Shown: positions 35,882 to 45,677, counted from the stretch's first letter. The stretch is DNA of 64,000 nt from CAYSYY01 sp964576115 [NCBI: uncultured Gemmatimonadota bacterium] (GCA_964576115.1 CAZNUA010000002.1:80993-144992); one strand, 5' to 3'. Numbers and translations are program-made. The notes: generated from the sequence alone by a model not told the origin.

Positions 35882-37230
35882 GCGGCCGGATCCTGATCAT
35901 TGATGACGAGGGCGGCATCAGAACCAGCCTTGGCGGGCTGCTTGCGGATGAGGGCTACGAAGTCGTCACGGCTGCTTCGGGTGAAGAGGGTCTGGAAACC
36001 GCCGACCGGAGCCGGCCCGATGTGATCCTGCTCGACATGATCCTGGGAGGAATCGACGGCCTCGAGGTCCTGGCCCGGTTCAAGGAAAGAACCTGCCGGG
36101 CTCCGATCATCATGATGAGCGGGCAGGCGACGCTGGAGGCTGCAGTGCAGGCGACCCGGCTCGGCGCGCTCAACTTTCTGGACAAGCCCCTGGATCCCGG
36201 ACGCGTTCTGGCCGAGGTGGCGGCGGGGATGGAGATCGCCCGGCTCCGGGCCGAGAACGAAAGCCTGCGGGCCGAAACCGGAGAGACGCCCCGGATGGTG
36301 GGTGAATCACGGGCCATGCGGCGCCTGCGCGAGCAGATCCGGAAGGTCGCTCCCACCAACGCCTCGGTTCTCATCCTGGGCGCCAGCGGCACCGGGAAGG
36401 AACTCGTGGCCCGGGCTGTACACGCTCTCAGCAACCGGACGGAGGAGGCCTTTGTCCAGGTCAATTGCGCGGCCATCCCCCGCGAACTCATCGAAAGCGA
36501 ACTCTTCGGTTACGAACGGGGGGCCTTCACTGGTGCTGCCGGCCGTCACCGGGGCCGATTCGAGCAGGCTGACGGAGGCAGCATTTTCCTCGATGAAGTC
36601 GCCGACACCAGCGCCGAAGCCCAGGCCCGACTCCTGCGCGTTCTCCAGGAAGGAGAAGTCCAGCGTCTGGGGGGCGAGGAAATCCTGCATGTCGATGTGC
36701 GGGTCATTGCCGCGACAAACCGCGAACTCGGCCGGCTCATCGAGACCGGCGAATTTCGCGAGGATCTTTTTTACCGCCTGAATGTCATGCCCCTCGAGGT
36801 GCCTATGCTCGACGAGCGGACCGAGGATATCCCGGATCTGGCCCGGGAGTTCATCACTCTTTTCGCCCGTCGGAATGACCGTCGACCGATCGATCTGCGG
36901 CCCGATGCCCTGGCTGTTCTGCAGGACAGCACGTGGCCCGGGAACGTCCGGCAGTTCCGGAACACCATCGAACGACTGATGATCCTGTACGAGGGCGAGG
37001 AAATCGGCGCCGCCGAAGTCCGGGATGTCGTCGAGGGCGTACCCGCATCGGACGATGTCCCTCCTGCCGATGGCGAAGCGAGCCTGCGCGATCTGATCGA
37101 GGGCTATGAAGAGCGGCTCCTACGCCGGGAACTCGAAGCCGCCGGAGGGGTCATTTCGCGCGTTGCCGAGCGCTTGAACACCGATCGGGCAAATCTCTAC
37201 CGGAAACTGAAACGATACGGTTTGAAATGA
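35878..37230 (+). CDS. ntrX: NtrX/NtrC-type sigma-54-dependent response regulator
   Basis: 450 residues. The receiver domain has phospho-acceptor Asp53 (VILLDMILGG) and Lys in FLDKPLD. The AAA+ domain has Walker A GASGTGKELVA, the sigma-54-contacting GAFTGA near 215-220, and GSIFLDEVAD. The C-terminal Fis-type helix-turn-helix is VISRVAERLNTDRANLYRKLKRYG. It should activate sigma-54 RNA polymerase when phosphorylated by NtrY. A sigma-54 promoter lies before the first gene of this cassette at 30799-30815, so it may control its own operon. It overlaps mfd by 4 bp. Confidence 0.94.
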   Translation: MSGRILIIDDEGGIRTSLGGLLADEGYEVVTAASGEEGLETADRSRPDVILLDMILGGIDGLEVLARFKERTCRAPIIMMSGQATLEAAVQATRLGALNFLDKPLDPGRVLAEVAAGMEIARLRAENESLRAETGETPRMVGESRAMRRLREQIRKVAPTNASVLILGASGTGKELVARAVHALSNRTEEAFVQVNCAAIPRELIESELFGYERGAFTGAAGRHRGRFEQADGGSIFLDEVADTSAEAQARLLRVLQEGEVQRLGGEEILHVDVRVIAATNRELGRLIETGEFREDLFYRLNVMPLEVPMLDERTEDIPDLAREFITLFARRNDRRPIDLRPDALAVLQDSTWPGNVRQFRNTIERLMILYEGEEIGAAEVRDVVEGVPASDDVPPADGEASLRDLIEGYEERLLRRELEAAGGVISRVAERLNTDRANLYRKLKRYGLK

Positions 37231-40200
37231 CCGGCCGCAGGGCCGAGACCCACCCGCCCCTGCTCGGACCGTGGTCCGAGGCGGTCCTGCGCACGAAGCT
37301 GGCTCGGGATCTGCTCGCCCGACTGCGTGAAGGCTCTCGGGCGACCCTGCCGGCGCTACCCGGTTCGCTGGGCACCGTACTGCTGGCGAGCGCCGCTGAC
37401 AGACTCGAACGTCCCCTGCTGGCCGTTTTCCCCGAGAGCGATGAGGCCGCCGCCGCCGCGCTCGATTTCGCCACCCTCCTCGGCGAGGAAAGGGTTGCCT
37501 TTCTGCCGCCGATCCCCGCCGCGGCCTATGAGGAATTCACGCCCGACCCGACTCTGATCGTCGAACGACATGACGCCCTGCGCCGCCTGCTGGTTCCGGG
37601 CGCGGCGGCCGGGGTGGTGGTCGCTCCGATCCGGGCGCTGCTCCTGCCGGTTCCGTCTCCCGCAGACCTGCGGCAGTTGTATCTCGAGCTCGCCGTCGGA
37701 CGGCGATGTGCTTTGACCTGGCTCGTCGGCTGGCTGGCGGCGGCCGGGTACGAGCGGGAACCGATGGCCCAGAGACCGGGGGAATTTGCGGTCCGGGGAG
37801 GACTGGTGGATATCGTTCCCCCCGGACGGACCCGCGGTCTGCGGATCGAGTACTGGGGCGATGAGATCGAGAGTATCCGCGAATACAGTCTGCGCGACCA
37901 GCGGTCGATCGGCGGCCAGGGTCAGGCGGAGGTGCCCGCCGCGGCACCCTTCATCATCGACGATGAAACGCGGGTGCGCGCCGCGGGTCGGACGGCGGAG
38001 TTCGCTCCCGACCTGATTGAAAAAACGCCGCTGGGAGCGGTCGGAGCCGAACGCGGCCGTCCTGACGGCCTTTTCTGGTACTACCCCTTCTTTCTGGAAC
38101 GGGCAGGGCGGGTAACCGAGCTTCTTCCCGAATCTACCCTCGTGGCCCTCTGGGAACCGGAGCGGATCGAACCGGTCGTGAAAGGCACCGCGGCCGAGTT
38201 CGAGGCGCGGTACGAGGCCAGGGAGGATGCCGGCGGGTGGCCATCCCCCGCCGAACTCGAGCCCGGGGCAGGATTCCTCGACCGGCTCGGCGGGGCCTAT
38301 GCCGGAGCCCGCCTGCCGCTGGTGGCACCGCCGGCGGAGGCGATCCTGACCACCAATGCCCGCCCGGCGGGTACCTTCAGCGGTGATTTTCCGGCCCTGC
38401 GCGAAGAGCTTGCCGCCCTGGGCCGGACGGGAATCAGGACCGTCATCCTGGTCGAGGACAGCGGCCAGAAAAAGCGCCTGACCGACCTTCTGATACCGGA
38501 ATCCACCGGACAGAACCCGCCCGAGATCGTGATCGGACAGCTCGAACGCGGCTTTACCTGGCCCGAGGCCGCCCTGGCGGTCTGGCCCGATCACGAACTC
38601 TTCGGCCGGCCGCGTCGTCCGGCCGTCCGAAGGAGTTTTCCGGGCGAGGCGATCGGGACCTGGCAGGTTCTCTCGGTCGGCGATCATGTGGTGCACGTCG
38701 ACCACGGGATCGGCCGTTTCGAGGGACTCCGCACGATGGAAGTCGACGAACGTGAACACGAACTCCTCGAACTGACCTACGCCGGCAACGACCGTCTCCT
38801 GGTACCGGTCGACCAGCTCTACCGGGTGCGGCGCTATGCCGGAACCGACCCTGATTCGCCGCCGGCCCTTAATACCCTGGGTACGGCCGGGTGGGAGCGG
38901 ACGGTAGAGCGAGCCCGGACCGATCTCCTCGAGATGGCGTCCGAGCTGGCCAGGATCTACGCCGTCCGCGAAACCGCGGAGCGCCCGGGTTGGCCGGCCG
39001 ACGACCTGATGATGGAGGAACTCGAAGCCGGTTTCCCCTGGACCGAAACTCCCGATCAGGCCCGGGCGGTCGAGGCGGTCAAGCGGGACCTGGAGGCTGA
39101 CCGGCCCATGGATCGCCTGATCTGCGGTGATGTGGGGTACGGGAAGACTGAAGTGGCGATCAGGGCGGCACTCAAAGTCATCGAGGGGGGCGGGCAGGTC
39201 GCGGTCCTGGTACCGACCACCGTTCTGGCCCAGCAGCACCTGGAAACCTTCCGCTCGCGGCTCGAGCGGGTGCCGGTCAGAATCGAAATGCTCAGCCGGT
39301 TCCGCACCCCCGTTCAGCAGCGAGGCACCCTGGAGGGGCTTGCTGCCGGCACCACCGATCTGGTGATCGGCACCCATCGGCTGCTTTCGCCCGATGTCGA
39401 CTTCGCCCGGCTTGGATTGATCGTCATCGACGAGGAACACCGCTTCGGTGTCCGGGCCAAGGAGAAACTGCGGGCGCTGCGAGCCCGGGTGGATGTACTC
39501 AGCATGACGGCCACACCGATTCCACGCACGCTGCACATGTCGCTCTCCGGCCTGCGGGACATTTCGATCATCACGACCCCGCCGGAAGACCGCCTGCCGG
39601 TTCACACCGAGGTCGTGACCTTCGATGAAGAGCTGATCGAAACAGCTATTCGGCGGGAAAGGGAGCGGGGTGGGCAGGTCTTCTTCGTCCATAACCGGGT
39701 CCGGTCGATCGAAGCGGTGGCGCAACTGCTGGCCCGGCTGGTTCCCGAGGCCCGGATCGAGATCGGCCACGGACAGATGAGCGAGCGCCGCCTCGAGCGG
39801 GTCATGCTGGAATTCACTGCCGGTGCGGTCGACGTGCTGGTCTCGACCATGATCATCGAGTCGGGGCTCGATCTGCCCAATGCGAACACCCTCATCGTCA
39901 ACCGGGCCGACCGTCTCGGTCTGGCTCAGCTCTACCAGCTGCGCGGTCGGGTGGGCCGTTCCAATCTGCGGGCCCGGGCCTATTTCATGGTGCCCCGCGG
40001 GCGCACCCTCGGCCCCGATGCCCGCAGTCGCCTGCGGGCCCTGCGCGAATATACCGACCTCGGGGCCGGACTGGAGCTGGCCCTGAGAGATCTCGAGATC
40101 CGGGGGACGGGCAACCTCCTCGGACCGCAGCAGCACGGGCATATCGCCGCCGTGGGTCTGGATCTGTACCAGCAGATGCTCGACGAGGCGATCGCCGAAA

Positions 40201-40736
40201 TACGCGGCAGCCCCGGCACCACGAGGATCCCGCCCCGGGTCGAGATCGATGCCGAAGCTCTGCTCCCCGAAAGCTATATTCCCGTTCCCTCGGCCCGGAT
40301 CGCCCTCTATCGCCGGGCGGTCGAGGCCCGCACCCTCGACGAGCTGGGAGAGGTGGCGAACGAACTGACCGACCGTTTCGGACCGCCGCCGCCTGCGGCC
40401 CGGGCCTTTCTCGAGGTCGCCGTGCTGCGCTGGATTGGCACGGAACTCGGTCTCGATTCGCTGGTCGTAGAGAGGAACCGGCTTCTGGCCCGGTTCCGTA
40501 CCGGGGTCACACTCGATCCCGACCAGTGGGAAGAGCTGCTGGAGCGCCTGGGTGAGGCGGCCCGATTCCGCGGTCGGGATCCTCTGACCTGTGAGCTGGC
40601 GCTGACGTCGACCGGGGCCGCCGAGCGCCTCGCCGAGGCCAGAAACTTCTTGCTGACGGAAGACGAAGCGGAATACGTTACGGAATTCATGTCGGGAAGC
40701 AAATCAGCCGAGGGGGCGCAACATGGGCAGAGGTGA
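37227..40736 (+). CDS. mfd: Transcription-repair coupling factor Mfd
   Basis: Displaces RNA polymerase stalled at DNA damage and recruits UvrA. 1169 residues, the normal size. The N-terminal UvrB-like region (AAAYEEFTPDP, PGEFAVRGGLVDI) is followed by the CarD-like RNA polymerase interaction domain (VGDHVVHVDHGIGRFEG ... LTYAGNDRLLVPVDQL). The helicase motor has Walker A GDVGYGKTE (634-642), DEEHRFG, TATPIPRTL, and motifs RGRVGRS and GRVGR; the C-terminal TRCF domain ends the protein. The ATG overlaps the ntrX stop by 4 bp, so repair is transcribed with the envelope two-component system. Confidence 0.98.
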   Translation: MTGRRAETHPPLLGPWSEAVLRTKLARDLLARLREGSRATLPALPGSLGTVLLASAADRLERPLLAVFPESDEAAAAALDFATLLGEERVAFLPPIPAAAYEEFTPDPTLIVERHDALRRLLVPGAAAGVVVAPIRALLLPVPSPADLRQLYLELAVGRRCALTWLVGWLAAAGYEREPMAQRPGEFAVRGGLVDIVPPGRTRGLRIEYWGDEIESIREYSLRDQRSIGGQGQAEVPAAAPFIIDDETRVRAAGRTAEFAPDLIEKTPLGAVGAERGRPDGLFWYYPFFLERAGRVTELLPESTLVALWEPERIEPVVKGTAAEFEARYEAREDAGGWPSPAELEPGAGFLDRLGGAYAGARLPLVAPPAEAILTTNARPAGTFSGDFPALREELAALGRTGIRTVILVEDSGQKKRLTDLLIPESTGQNPPEIVIGQLERGFTWPEAALAVWPDHELFGRPRRPAVRRSFPGEAIGTWQVLSVGDHVVHVDHGIGRFEGLRTMEVDEREHELLELTYAGNDRLLVPVDQLYRVRRYAGTDPDSPPALNTLGTAGWERTVERARTDLLEMASELARIYAVRETAERPGWPADDLMMEELEAGFPWTETPDQARAVEAVKRDLEADRPMDRLICGDVGYGKTEVAIRAALKVIEGGGQVAVLVPTTVLAQQHLETFRSRLERVPVRIEMLSRFRTPVQQRGTLEGLAAGTTDLVIGTHRLLSPDVDFARLGLIVIDEEHRFGVRAKEKLRALRARVDVLSMTATPIPRTLHMSLSGLRDISIITTPPEDRLPVHTEVVTFDEELIETAIRRERERGGQVFFVHNRVRSIEAVAQLLARLVPEARIEIGHGQMSERRLERVMLEFTAGAVDVLVSTMIIESGLDLPNANTLIVNRADRLGLAQLYQLRGRVGRSNLRARAYFMVPRGRTLGPDARSRLRALREYTDLGAGLELALRDLEIRGTGNLLGPQQHGHIAAVGLDLYQQMLDEAIAEIRGSPGTTRIPPRVEIDAEALLPESYIPVPSARIALYRRAVEARTLDELGEVANELTDRFGPPPPAARAFLEVAVLRWIGTELGLDSLVVERNRLLARFRTGVTLDPDQWEELLERLGEAARFRGRDPLTCELALTSTGAAERLAEARNFLLTEDEAEYVTEFMSGSKSAEGAQHGQR

Positions 40737-42474
40737 GGGAGCGTACAGTCGGGGCAGGGCCGCTCTGCTGGCAATCCTCGGTCTGGGAACGGCCGTGGTC
40801 GCAGCCTGTTCGGGATCCGATTGGGATGAAGGGGGAGTTGTTGCGCGAGTCAACGGTCGTGAGATTACCATGGCACGTTTTCAGGAGTTCTACATGCCAC
40901 CGCAGACCCCGATCCGGGGTGCCGAAGAGGTCATGCAGGAACTCAACGAGCGTCTCGACCAACTGATAGGATATGTACTCATCGAAGAGGCCGGCCGTGA
41001 AATAGGCCTTCTGAAAGACGAGGGATACCGCCAGCGGAAGCACCTTTTCGAGATCGACATCCTCAACCGTCTCTACCAGCAGAAGATGATCGCCGAGCGG
41101 GTTACGGTCGACGATCGAGACGTCCAGGAGATCCTCGATCGCTCGGCCAACGAACGGCATTTCCAGCACATCCTCGTGGTCACTGCCGAAGCCGCCGAGG
41201 ACGTCAAAGCGCGCCTGCTGGCCGGCGACGACTGGGGTGATCTGGCGGTGGAATACTCCCACGACGACGAGGCGGCCATCAACCGGGGTGACCTTGGCTG
41301 GCTCACTTGGGGCCGTATGCCCCTCTCGCTCTATCCCGAGCTGCAGGAGGTTGCTTTCCGGATCCCGGAGGGCTCGTGGGAGGGCCCGATCAGGCAGGGC
41401 AGCGAGTACCATTTCATCAAGGTTCTCGAGGACCGGACCAGGGCCGCGGGCTCGGCCGGTGAAGAATGGGCCGCAGCTCGAGCCCTCGTCTATGATACAA
41501 ATCTGCGCCAGGCCGAGCAGTCTTTCACCGACGAGGTCTGGCGCGAAGGGGAGTGTGCCCTGAATGCCGATCAGTTCATCTGGTTGCTCGAACAGATTCA
41601 GGAATCCTTTACAACCCAGCCGGCCTTCAACGCCGTACCCGTCCTCACTCGGGAGGACAACCGCCGGGTCATCATCTCATCGAGGCACGGGGACTATACC
41701 GCCCGCGTTCTGCTCGACCGACTGGCCCTGCTCAATCCTCAGGAACGCGACAACGCGGTGACGGTCGACGAGTGGCGAAGCCGGTTCATCGGTTGGGTAA
41801 TGAACGATCGTGTCGCCGAGATGGCCCGGGACGAGAAGCTCCACCGGACGCGTGAATTCAGCATCCGGATGCGCAACTACGTCGAGAGCTACCTCTACTC
41901 GACCATGGTGAACAATATCCGGTCCAGCGTGGGGGCACCCACCGACGAGCAGGTCGAGGCCTACTACAACAACCATCCCGCGGAATTCAACCTGCCCGAA
42001 CGGCGCCGTTTCGTCGAGATCCTCGTCGCCACCCGGGCCGAAGCCGATGATATCCTGCAGCAGGCCCGGGCCGGCACCGATATGCGCCAGCTGGCGTACC
42101 ACAATACCCTCCGGGAAGGATTCCGCGAGAACTTCGGACAGTTCCATCCGATCAGTCGCGGGGAATTCGGCGCTCTGGGTGAAGCCGTTTTCGCAACCCC
42201 GCTGGACGAGATCGGTCCGATCGTCGAGACTCCTCTGGGTTTCAGTGTTTTTCAGGTTACAGCGATCTATCCTCCCGAACAGCGTCAACTCGAAGATATC
42301 CGGGATAATCTCGCCCGCCAGCTCCACAATATGGCGCGAACCCAGGTCATGGAGTCCTTCACCGAAAATGCCTGGCGGGAAGCGAGGATCACCAAGGATA
42401 TGGACCACCTGCGTGAATATGCTGTGCAGGTCGCCCGGGCGACCAGGGCAGCGGCGGACTCGACCGGTGGGTAA
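40723..42474 (+). CDS. Lipoprotein peptidyl-prolyl isomerase with two parvulin-like domains
   Basis: 583 residues. A lipoprotein signal peptide ends at VVAAC (Cys near 29). A SurA-like N-terminal helical domain (ARVNGREITMARFQEFY) is followed by a parvulin domain (FQHILVV ... GDLGWLTWGRMPLSLYPELQEVAF ... HFIKVLE) and a second, weaker one (RRFVEILVATRAEADDIL ... FGALGEAVFATPLDEIGPIVETPLGFSVFQV). It would act as an outer-membrane protein foldase in the periplasm. It overlaps mfd by 14 bp and is the first of three related genes in a row. Confidence 0.88.
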   Translation: MGRGEGAYSRGRAALLAILGLGTAVVAACSGSDWDEGGVVARVNGREITMARFQEFYMPPQTPIRGAEEVMQELNERLDQLIGYVLIEEAGREIGLLKDEGYRQRKHLFEIDILNRLYQQKMIAERVTVDDRDVQEILDRSANERHFQHILVVTAEAAEDVKARLLAGDDWGDLAVEYSHDDEAAINRGDLGWLTWGRMPLSLYPELQEVAFRIPEGSWEGPIRQGSEYHFIKVLEDRTRAAGSAGEEWAAARALVYDTNLRQAEQSFTDEVWREGECALNADQFIWLLEQIQESFTTQPAFNAVPVLTREDNRRVIISSRHGDYTARVLLDRLALLNPQERDNAVTVDEWRSRFIGWVMNDRVAEMARDEKLHRTREFSIRMRNYVESYLYSTMVNNIRSSVGAPTDEQVEAYYNNHPAEFNLPERRRFVEILVATRAEADDILQQARAGTDMRQLAYHNTLREGFRENFGQFHPISRGEFGALGEAVFATPLDEIGPIVETPLGFSVFQVTAIYPPEQRQLEDIRDNLARQLHNMARTQVMESFTENAWREARITKDMDHLREYAVQVARATRAAADSTGG

Positions 42475-42504
42475 ATTCGCCACAGAGAACGGGTGGAATC
42501 CAAC

Positions 42505-43362
42505 ATGACACCCCGACAACCCTGCCTCAGCCTGGCCGGCGGCATTACGATCGCTCTACTGATCACAGGCTGCACCCCAGCCGAGACCGAACCGGTCATC
42601 GCCCAGGTGGGCGATGTCACCCTGACCCTTTCGACACTCCATGAACTGGTTCCGGAACAGACTCTGAGCCGGGCGACCAGGGACGAGTTCACCGCCTATG
42701 TCAACCAGTGGGTCCGGCAGGAGCTTCTCTGCCAGGCGGCCGAGGAGATGGGTTACGGGACCGACGCCCGGGTGGAGCAGCGTGTGATCGAAGCCCGCCG
42801 CAGTATCATGGTCGACACCTTTCTCGAGGACGAGCTCGATCTGACACCCTTTCTTTCGGAGGAAGAGATCACCTCCTACTATCAGAGCAATATCGAGAGC
42901 TTCGTCCGTGAAGAAGAAGAAGTCCGGGCGGTTCTGCTCTGGTTCGACACCGAAGCGGAGGCTGCCCGGGTGCGGTCCGCCGTCGCGGCCGGGAACACAC
43001 CGGCCGAAGTCGCCGCCGACACCTCGTTTCACATCGTCGCCGCCGATCTCGATCTCGACTACATGACCCGGCACGAACTCGGCGAAGAGCTCGGCGACAT
43101 CGTCTTCGCCCAGCGGGCGGGAACCCTCTCCCAGCCGCTGCGGGTCGGGGACAGCGTCGTCATCATCCAGATCCTCGACCGGCAGGAAGCCGGCCAGACG
43201 CGGACTCTCGAGGAGGTGCGGGACGAGATCGTCATGCGGCAGACATCCAATCTGTGGGATATGAAACTGGACGAGTTGCTGACCCGACTGCTCGAAGAGG
43301 CCGACGTGTCTATCAATATCCAGGCTGGATACGAAGCCCTGGGACGGGGGCGGGAAAGATGA
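42505..43362 (+). CDS. SurA-like lipoprotein with degenerate parvulin domain
   Basis: 285 residues. The lipoprotein signal ends in LLITGC. The SurA-type N-terminal region (IAQVGDVTLTLSTLHELV) with long helices is followed by a shortened parvulin-like region (VRAVLLWFDTEAEAARV ... GELGDIVFAQRAGTLSQPLRVGDSVVIIQILD) that lacks the usual active-site histidines seen in parvulins. It probably works as a chaperone rather than an isomerase. The start is ATG 42505; GTG 42493 would add four residues. It overlaps the next gene by 4 bp. Confidence 0.82.
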   Translation: MTPRQPCLSLAGGITIALLITGCTPAETEPVIAQVGDVTLTLSTLHELVPEQTLSRATRDEFTAYVNQWVRQELLCQAAEEMGYGTDARVEQRVIEARRSIMVDTFLEDELDLTPFLSEEEITSYYQSNIESFVREEEEVRAVLLWFDTEAEAARVRSAVAAGNTPAEVAADTSFHIVAADLDLDYMTRHELGEELGDIVFAQRAGTLSQPLRVGDSVVIIQILDRQEAGQTRTLEEVRDEIVMRQTSNLWDMKLDELLTRLLEEADVSINIQAGYEALGRGRER

Positions 43363-44672
43363 ACAGAACGGCGAAAGAACTCTTTCTGGCAGTGGTTCTC
43401 CTGGCGGCCCTGACTCCTGCGGGCCGGGCTCAGCAGCTGCAGGGGGAACGGTTTGCCCTGGACTCGATCGCGGCGATCGTGGGGTCGGAGATCATTCTGC
43501 GAAGCGAGATCGATCTGCAGCTCTATATCGAAACCCAGAGCCGCGGTATCGCTCTCGAGACTCTTTCCGAAGCGCAGATCGACACCATGCGCCGGGGCAT
43601 CCTCGACAACCTCATCAACCAGAAAGTCATTGTGGCCCGGGCCGTGCGCGACTCGATCGTGGTTTCCCGCAGCGAGGTGGATACGGCCGTCGATCAGTGG
43701 CTGGCACAGATCAAGCAGAGCATGGGAGGTGAGGCGGCTTTCCAGGCTCAGCTGGCAGCCGAGAATATGACCGAACGGGATCTGCGCGAACGCCGCTGGG
43801 AAATGGCTCAGGACGAGCTGCTCCGCAGTCGGCTCTTCCAGCAGATCGGTATCCGGATGAGTCCGGTCTCGCGCCGGGAGGGAGAAGCCTATCTGCAGGA
43901 GAACGCCGCTGCTCTGATGCCGTTGCGGATGATCTTCCTGGCCGCCCCGCCCGAAGCAGAACTCGATTCCCTGGCCCATGCCCGGGCTCGCGAAGTGCGT
44001 CGCCGGATTGTCGAAGGAGGGGAAGAATTCGGGGCCATCGCCCGGACCGAATCGGCTGACGGGGGGAGCGGTGCGGCCGGGGGCGACCTGGGCGAAGCAC
44101 CCCGCGGCACATATGTGGCAACGATCGACTCCACTGTCTGGAATACCCCCGTCGGCGAAGTATCGGCACCCGTCCGCAGCCAGTTCGGGTGGCACCTGGT
44201 GCAGGTCACCGCCCGCGACAGCACCGCTGCCCGCGCCCGCCACATCCTGATCGGTCTCCAGGCCGACCAGGCCCTGGCCAGCAGCATCGACGAAGTCGAG
44301 CGGGCCCTGGCCGAGGGGGAATCCTTCGGCACGCTCATCACGCGCCACAGCCAGGCCCCGGAAAGCGAGCAGAACGAAGGTTTTTTCGCCGTCCTGCCCG
44401 AGCAGACCACCCCGCAGGAGAGCAATCTGCCGGCCGAATGGATCAACGAGCTGAGACAGTTGATCCCGGGTGATTGGGCCGGACCGTGGGAGTCTCCCGA
44501 AGGAGTGTTCTTCTTCGAGCGCCTGCCCATGGATGGGGATACCATCCAGCTCATCCTGCGGGTCGATTTCGCCCGGGTCGAAGCCTACATCCAGCGCCAG
44601 CGGCAGATCGCCCAGATCGAGGAATTCGTCTCCGAACTTCGCAGCGAGACCTATATCGAGATCAAACCGTGA
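43359..44672 (+). CDS. surA: SurA-type periplasmic chaperone / peptidyl-prolyl isomerase
   Basis: 437 residues with a signal peptide cleaved near residue 25 (GRAQQ). The SurA N-terminal domain (LDSIAAIVGSEIILRSEID, ILDNLINQKVIVARA) is followed by a parvulin domain with SADGGSGAAGGDLGEAPRG and FGWHLVQV, then a second one (ARHILIGL ... PESEQNEGFFAV). SurA carries outer-membrane proteins across the periplasm to BAM. The ATG overlaps the upstream stop by 4 bp, and pdxA overlaps downstream by 4 bp; a surA-pdxA pair also occurs in E. coli. Confidence 0.92.
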   Translation: MNRTAKELFLAVVLLAALTPAGRAQQLQGERFALDSIAAIVGSEIILRSEIDLQLYIETQSRGIALETLSEAQIDTMRRGILDNLINQKVIVARAVRDSIVVSRSEVDTAVDQWLAQIKQSMGGEAAFQAQLAAENMTERDLRERRWEMAQDELLRSRLFQQIGIRMSPVSRREGEAYLQENAAALMPLRMIFLAAPPEAELDSLAHARAREVRRRIVEGGEEFGAIARTESADGGSGAAGGDLGEAPRGTYVATIDSTVWNTPVGEVSAPVRSQFGWHLVQVTARDSTAARARHILIGLQADQALASSIDEVERALAEGESFGTLITRHSQAPESEQNEGFFAVLPEQTTPQESNLPAEWINELRQLIPGDWAGPWESPEGVFFFERLPMDGDTIQLILRVDFARVEAYIQRQRQIAQIEEFVSELRSETYIEIKP

Positions 44673-45667
44673 CCGCGGAAAGCGCCCGGCGTCTCGTCAT
44701 CACCCCGGGCGATCCCGCGGGGATCGGACCCGAGGTCGTTCTGCGGGCTCTGCCCGAACTGATCGGGGAAACCGGCGCGAGCCTCAGCCTGGTCGGCCCC
44801 GAACGGCTCTGGGAAGCAGCGGCCGAGAGGCTGGGGCTTCCGAGTCCGCTCGGAGAGGGAATCGAGTGCGTACCGATCGAAGAATCGGGACGTTTCAACG
44901 ACGAGTTGATCGAGCACCTGCTCTTCTCGGGCCGGGTCTCGACGGACAGTGCGGCCCTGGCCCTGGCTGCCCTCGAAACGGGCGAAGCCGTCGCCCGCTC
45001 AAGTCCGGCCGATACGGCGATCGTGACCGGCCCGGTACACAAGGGGGCCCTGCATACCCTCGGCTTCACCGAACCGGGCCAGACGGAGTGGTTTGCCCAC
45101 CGCTGCGGTGCCGAACCGCTGATGATGCTCATCGGGGGACGTCTGCGGGCAGCCGTTCTCACGACCCACCTGCCTCTGCGCGAGGTAGCCGCAGCCCTGA
45201 ACCGCGACCTCGTACGGGCGAAGCTGACCATTCTCGACGACGCCCTGCGCCGGCTGTTCGGGCTCTCCGAACCCCGGATCGCTCTGCTGGCGCTCAATCC
45301 GCACGGGGGCCAGGCGGCCGAAGAGGGGGAGGAAGAAAAATTGATCCTGCGGCCGGCGGTCGAAGAAGCCCGGGCAGCGGGAATCGGTGCGGCGGGACCG
45401 TTCAGCGCCGATGCCTTCTTTGGACGACGGGCCTGGGAGAAATACGATGCCGTCCTGGCGCCTTACCACGACCAGGGACTCATCCCGGTCAAGATCGAAG
45501 CGGCGGGAGCGGGGGTGAACCTCACCCTCGGTCTGCCGATCATCCGTACCTCCCCCGACCACGGCACCGCCTTCGATATCGCCGGCCGGGGCCAAGCCGA
45601 TGCCCGGGCCACGATCGCTGCCGGCCGGCTGGCGGCCGCGCTTCTGCGAGGAGAAGGAGCCGTCTGA
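44669..45667 (+). CDS. pdxA: 4-hydroxythreonine-4-phosphate dehydrogenase PdxA
   Basis: Oxidises 4-phosphohydroxy-threonine, giving the aminoacetone phosphate substrate for PdxJ in vitamin B6 synthesis. 332 residues from the GTG at 44669. Family motifs are LVITPGDPAGIGPEV at the N-terminus, TGPVHKGAL for substrate binding, LTTHLPLREV, ALNPHGGQAAEEG and the metal-binding YHDQGLIPVKIEA, with RTSPDHGTAFDIAGRG at the end. The longer open frame upstream lies over surA and has no family similarity. Confidence 0.96.
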   Translation: MTAESARRLVITPGDPAGIGPEVVLRALPELIGETGASLSLVGPERLWEAAAERLGLPSPLGEGIECVPIEESGRFNDELIEHLLFSGRVSTDSAALALAALETGEAVARSSPADTAIVTGPVHKGALHTLGFTEPGQTEWFAHRCGAEPLMMLIGGRLRAAVLTTHLPLREVAAALNRDLVRAKLTILDDALRRLFGLSEPRIALLALNPHGGQAAEEGEEEKLILRPAVEEARAAGIGAAGPFSADAFFGRRAWEKYDAVLAPYHDQGLIPVKIEAAGAGVNLTLGLPIIRTSPDHGTAFDIAGRGQADARATIAAGRLAAALLRGEGAV

Positions 45668-45677
45668 GACCCGCTTC

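Noticed and set aside
37356-40142. Very long open frame (928 codons) antisense to mfd
   Set aside because: High GC at third codon positions keeps the opposite strand free of stops. The plus-strand frame is unmistakably Mfd and the antisense product has no recognisable domain.
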